Source: Tubulanus polymorphus
Lineage: Eukaryota > Nemertea > Palaeonemertea > Tubulaniformes > Tubulanidae
NCBI RefSeq assembly: GCF_964204645.1
Contig: NC_134028.1
Span: forward strand, 9,527,001 to 9,591,000
Length of the DNA: 64,000 nt
Direction of reading: 5' to 3'
The notes beneath the pieces are model-generated. The model saw only the letters and a list, made by a program, of their open reading frames with translations, did no database searches and was not told where the DNA came from. Below, one piece after another: positions 59,311 to 64,000 of the stretch. The position numbers and the translations under genes are program-made. Every line of letters starts with the position of its first letter. Positions within the stretch are counted from its first letter, which is position 1.

Positions 59311-60289
59311 GTAAAAGTGATTCTGAGCAAGGAAAAATATCTATACATGGAAGGTCAACCAATAATCGTCAAACAATTATTGAAATTCTTGCCATTCCGA
59401 ATTACATCTGATTGTCACAGCTGTAATACAAGTTAAACAGAGTTCACAGTTCAAAATTATTCCAGTGCGAATTCTAAGATATAACTAATAAAAAGTTTAT
59501 TATTCTTATTATTTCTAACAATGTATTTTATTCTAAGAGTTTACTTAAGAATTTATCCCAACGAAACGTTCCATTGCGCAGTTCAAACATATTTCAGTCT
59601 TATTGCAAATAAATGAAATTCGAGAAACATTTTGCTATGAAATGTTCTTGAATACTTTGAATATTTGTGGATTTTTACCAAGGGGATTTTTACCCAGAGG
59701 ATCTTTACCTACAACTGTTGATACACCCCGAGTCTGTTCGCCAGCTTGAATGTAAATAGAGCTCATATAACTGATTAGATATGCTTAGTCTGAAAATACG
59801 AAAGAATAAAAGGGTTCGATCTGCTGCACAAACTCATTTGGTGTTGTATTCGGAGTTCATATCGTATAGCAGAGCACGATGAATTCATAAGATTCTCGTT
59901 GCATCCCCGTTCCATATGATATAATACACGTGTATACTGATTGGAAATAACCAGCATATGGTTCATTAACCGAAGCCTGACATTGTAAGTGATTGATACG
60001 ACTCGGGTCGTTAACCAAATCGGTATCTTAGACCTATCCATTTCCCGTCGCATCTTACTCATAATTCCTATATAAGTGCATAACGTATAGTTACATGTCA
60101 TACACATTTTCTTCGTTCTGCAAATTGCTCCATTCGTTAATTCCCTTCCAAAACGACCCGTGCGACGAATTAGGCCAATATATTACAGATCTCGGGATGG
60201 AATAACCCTCGCGTTGTCTGAATTACCCGATGATGTGGCGTCGTTCTCGTGAGTTCGGTGAAAGTTAACCTCATGCGAAGGAATGTTCC

Positions 60290-60830
60290 GAGTTGATCAA
60301 TACAACATCATGTCGACGTTCATTAGGGCTTTTCGAAAGTGGAATACAGTGCGTATTCGTTGCGTCGATTTTCTGATTAAACCTTCATCCAGTCCTGGAA
60401 GTGGTCGCATCCACAGTGATCTCCGTCGCTCTATACGATCCATGTGTACCCAACCGGTATACGGCCACGGTAAAAAAGACACCGGAAAATAATGTACCCA
60501 ACCACCCAGACACGTCGTTCATCCGGGATGTTCTAGGTGAATTTAAACCATGTTTTAAGTTAAGAATGGAGAAATTAATTCGATGAAAGATTAAACGCTT
60601 TGTATAAAATAGTATGTAATTTAAACTGGAAGTCGTTTTTGCGATAGGTGAAGTAAGCCAAAATCCTCTCAAATTAGGATTACCAGGTTCATTCGAAAAT
60701 CGAAATTACAGAACTTTTAAGGTATATCTGACGGTGTTGAAGTTGATTAACACAATGCCGACTCTCTTTAGGGCTTTTCGAAACTGGAGCTGTGCATACG
60801 TATTTATTGTTTTAATTTTCGGATTAATTC
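60290..60830 (+). repeat. Duplicated about 90-bp block (A and A')
   Basis: A (60290-60380) and A' (60737-60830) share GTTGAT..A.ACAACAT, TTAGGGCTTTTCGAAA-x-TGG, GTATT, and TTTTC-x-GATTAA. Both read in one frame as M-x-T-x-x-RAFR-x-W. A' continues 47 codons with a hydrophobic stretch (YVFIVLIFGLIL) to a stop. A runs into the acceptor of the candidate exon at 60393. Confidence 0.6.
60393..60536 (+). CDS. Candidate internal exon, possibly TARP-like exon 2
   Basis: 144 nt, symmetric phase 1-1, open throughout. Acceptor: TTTTCTGATTAAACC (branch-like) then TTCATCCAG at 60384-60392. Donor: AG|GTGAAT at 60537. It encodes 47 full codons including VALYDPCVPNRYTATVKK and PNHPDTSFIRDVL. Phase allows direct joining to the exon at 55331-55556. 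It would supply a loop Cys after GLWRKC, and DTSFIRDVL sits where TARPs have their pre-TM2 segment. Similarity to known TARPs is weak, so it could belong to another gene or be chance. Confidence 0.35.
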
Positions 60831-61367
60831 TTGACTTGGGATCGATGTTTCAAAGCGGCTTGAAATGTTTGGATTTTTTAGAAAATAATTTCTGAAAATA
60901 ATGAACTTCAAACTTCAGTACCCTGGATTTTTATGCGCGCGGCAAAAACTGACCACCGATTTTTATATCGCTCTCATGTCGCATTGTTGCAAATTTGAAA
61001 AATGATCTTTGCATAAATAAAAACTAGAGATTCACACGGTTTAAATGTTGCTAAAACTGTCAAAATCCATCCAAGGACAGATGAGATATGATAAAACACG
61101 CATCACAAATAGTTTCTAAAAAGGAGAAAATAATGACCCAACAATACAGGACAAAAGTACCCTAACAAAATGGCGGCTAGCATTTGTAAAATGGTTTTAT
61201 TAACTCGACGAAAAGATAAACCATTATCTATATAATATTATCTATATTATCTATTTTCCTTAAACACGAAGTCGTTATTGAGATTGATACGCCAAAATCC
61301 GGTCAAATAAGGATTACAAGGTTCATTCGAAACATTGGAATTACAGAACTTTAAGGTATATCTGATA
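60629..61367 (+). repeat. Duplicated about 100-bp block (B and B')
   Basis: B (60629-60735) and B' (61266-61367) share GAAGTCGTT, GCCAAAATCC, AGGATTAC, AGGTTCATTCGAAA, GAATTACAGAACTTT and AAGGTATATCTGA in order. Confidence 0.7.
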
Positions 61368-63230
61368 TTGGATTAATTGCATATGTACTGCAATGCGTAC
61401 TAATTGGCTTAGTTGTCTAGTTGTAAAATACATTAACTAATCCATCAGACGTGTTTCATACAGTTGAGCTGCGTCTCAGTTGGCTCAGCAGACTTTTAAT
61501 TAGCCTCTCCGCGACGAGTTGCTAATCGTTGTTTCTATCCTCTGAAATCGCTACAACGTTAATTGTCAATTTTGTAAAACGGTGTCGGAATATGACACGA
61601 CGTGCATGTAGATTATGCAAACAGAACTTTAATTAATTCTAACCTCTTGTGGAAAACTTTAATATGCACCTCCGCTATAATTACCCCTCTCGCCGGACCG
61701 ATGAATCACGCATGAATACAAAGATGAAGCCTATATTATTAGCCGCGACCACACGGAGACGATTTGGCCCGGATCAGGCCCGAGTCATATTATTGGCCCG
61801 TACCTCAGATTCAGATTCAGATCTAATTCATTGCACCAGAAATTATACAATTTTTGCGAGCACAGGATACAAAAAAATAAATACTTTACAGTTATACAAA
61901 TACAGTTACTCCAAACTCCAGTTACACTTACAATATACAGTACCGGTAACAGCTTTTTCTTCTATAAAGTTCGTACATATCATTATACACGCAATTAAGA
62001 CGTGTGTGCACAGCGATGGCTAGATGAGGCTATGTACCTTTTTTATAAATACTGCACGCTTCCTATTGGGTCTTGTGATGTAAAAAGATTCATAATTTTC
62101 TTAAGTGAGTGCGCTCACACGCAAACCACTCACTCGATACTAAATAATGCTCAAACAATGCGAAGTGAGTCATTTCTGGAACCATTTGCAATTCAAACGC
62201 AATCATTTGTCCCGTGTTAAATTTGGCTCGGGCCTGATCCGACCTTTTTGGTCGGGCCAAATTTTGCAATTCAAGCACGCACAATGATTTGACCCGTGCT
62301 AAAATTTGGCTCGTGTGTGAAAAGTTGTCCCGGCTCGATCAGACACTGACATGACTGGATAACCAAAATTATGATAACATAACCTGCTGCAAGAGGATAA
62401 GTAGAATCCAACATCATCTGACTTCATTTTGTACTTTGGCAGGAAAAAAACATGGGATTGAAATACCATGAATCTCATAGAATCCACACAGGCGATCTAA
62501 TCGATTAGTTGCTGTTACGATGGCTGTCAAGTTTTTTTTTATGAAAACGCGTGATAAACTTTTGACAAAGTGATAACATCTTTCGCAAGTTATAGACACC
62601 AATTACTTAATGCAAGTGGATGCATGGGACGAGAATGACGAAAAGTAAATATGTCTATGCCATTCACGGAACTGTAATAATTATCTCGCTTATACATATT
62701 TCGTACATACGGGAAAGGGATGATATCGCAAAATCATTGGACTCGAGCCCACTTGAGTTGACGTCAAAGAACATGAATCAATCTCATAGCGGTTTTAGAC
62801 CGGTTCCGTGGCGCACTGCACGCCATTCAAACTTTCATCATGCATTCTACCCTATTTATTTTATCAGTTTTAGAAATGAATAGATACGCGATTTCAATGC
62901 GAACAGTGAACATCGACTGTTGGTGATAGGTTATTCAATCAAAAGCATACGTAGTCAACCTACGATATACCACCCACATCTGTGCGGAACGATTTTTTGC
63001 GGTATTGAGAGTATGGCGGTACATCGGGGATGTTTTACTATGTATTTGTATATAATAATAGAGATGTACATTGCGAAAATCTGGCGGTAGGCGGGGGTGG
63101 TGTATATGGGAGGGCGGTATATCGGGGTTCACTGAAATATGAAATTCAAGGTTCCCTGTCTACTACTCCACATGTTGTCGTGACCGCTCAATGCTTGTGT
63201 TGTTCTGTGCATCTGGACGTGCTACTTCAG
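61368..63230. other. Non-coding stretch with a local duplication
   Basis: A unit starting TTGCAATTCAA and ending AAATTTGGCTCG occurs at 62186-62232 and 62263-62313. CGGATCAGGCCCGAG (about 61770) is exactly inverted at about 62226-62240. No gene supported. Confidence 0.45.
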
Positions 63231-63239
63231 GATTCTGAA

Positions 63240-63286
63240 ATTAGCATTGGCCTAAAGCATTGGCCTAATAGCATTGGCCTAAATAT
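63240..63286 (+). repeat. Short tandem repeat AGCATTGGCCTAA
   Basis: Three near-identical 13-15 bp units. Confidence 0.8.
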
Positions 63287-63944
63287 AATGTATCCTTATC
63301 GGATCTAGGAAAAAACGGAAGGCCGAGGTGCAGAAAGGAACAAAGTATTTTCATCGTCTACTGTTAAGGTCCGACCATCGGTGTTAGATATTTTTGAGGA
63401 AATACATCTGAAAATATGCAATTTTCGAAATGACGGGTGTGAAATTTGCAGGTTTATTTTACATCCATATCTTGGCGAAGTGGGCAGCCTCAAAGGCAAG
63501 GCAGGGTTCCGGACCCCCGAGACCACCCCTGCTATCCCGTTTATACTAGAATTCTTGATTTTGGTCTTTCGAAAATAAAATTCTCCTCTTGGAACTGACG
63601 AATTAGATTACCAATCCCTCCACATCCGTGGTACAAAAACCACAAATGTTCTTCCAGTCTGTATCGATCTTGCTCCTTAGGAATCTAATTACTATCTAAC
63701 GTTGCTTCGTGTTCTATTGAATTACTGAGTTAAGACAAGACTCATCATTTTTACTATTAACCTCCCCACACTTACAACTGATTTGTTTCTCATTTTTTAC
63801 TTGGCGTTCTCATATCGACTTACCCAGTAGTTTTCTCCCCGCAGTTTAGCCCAGACCCCAAAGCAATAAATCGACTTACTTAATGCGGTTGAACATGTAC
63901 GGATCCATTGCAAACAGGCTTAACAAATAAAAACTCACAGTAGA

Positions 63945-64000
63945 TATGTAGATACTTTATTTTCTAACAATTTCGGGGTTACTTCTAAACCCCATCATCA
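63945..64000 (-). repeat. Penelope-type tail, cut by window end
   Basis: Minus strand: TGATGATGGGG, loop, CCCCGAAATTGTTAG, then AATAAAG. It has the same box-stem-GAAA plan as the tails at 0.3, 44.5 and 58.9 kb, with a perfect 4-bp GGGG/CCCC stem. The upstream part lies outside the window. Confidence 0.45.

Noticed and set aside
60385-60672. 95-codon minus ORF overlapping the candidate exon
   Set aside because: It is opposite to an ORF with better acceptor and donor signals. No domain seen.

Overview
The window is invertebrate nuclear DNA. It is AT-rich, has GT-AG introns, and is packed with eukaryotic retroelements and foldback elements. The one clear host gene is a rhabdomeric (Gq-type) opsin. 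Together with a stargazin/TARP-like first exon, abundant CR1/L2/Jockey-type LINEs, Ty3/Gypsy and Penelope-like elements, this suggests a bilaterian, most probably a marine lophotrochozoan (mollusc, annelid or brachiopod type). The species cannot be named from sequence alone. There is nothing prokaryotic: no operons, rRNA or CRISPR.

Layout. 1-5.4 kb: non-coding, with foldback elements, a 148-bp TA microsatellite and palindrome arrays. 6.6-14.8 kb (minus strand): a three-exon r-opsin of 440 codons whose two introns are full of foldback/MITE copies. 15-24.9 kb: mostly non-coding, with a SINE tail, repeats and one unassigned exon-like ORF. 25.0-26.5 kb (minus): a two-exon candidate gene for a small secreted acidic protein. 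26.8-44.6 kb: a retroelement graveyard, in order LINE A (minus, containing an inserted SGNH-hydrolase fragment), a 3' half of a Ty3/Gypsy element (plus, intact integrase and a probable LTR), LINE B (minus, 873-codon endonuclease/RT ORF plus ORF1), and a head-to-head pair of Penelope fragments whose plus-strand copy is split by LINE C. 46.7-49.6 kb: large foldback elements and two interlocked inverted repeats. 51.0-52.2 kb: LINE D 3' fragment. 55.3-60.5 kb (plus): first exon of a TARP/CACNG-like gene and a phase-compatible candidate second exon. 58.9-64 kb: further Penelope-type tails and dispersed repeats.

The strongest non-standard signal is a family of foldback elements. They share the end TATGGTGGCTGATTCGGGCC (or a close variant), but each carries a different internal array of short palindromes of the form TTTT-CG core-AAAA, in one to many units. 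A second recurring signal is a short element, CTGANGAT-stem-GAAA, seen four times. It resembles the hammerhead-type ends of Penelope-like elements. The opsin, the TARP-like gene and the candidate secreted protein are separate genes with no visible joint regulation.
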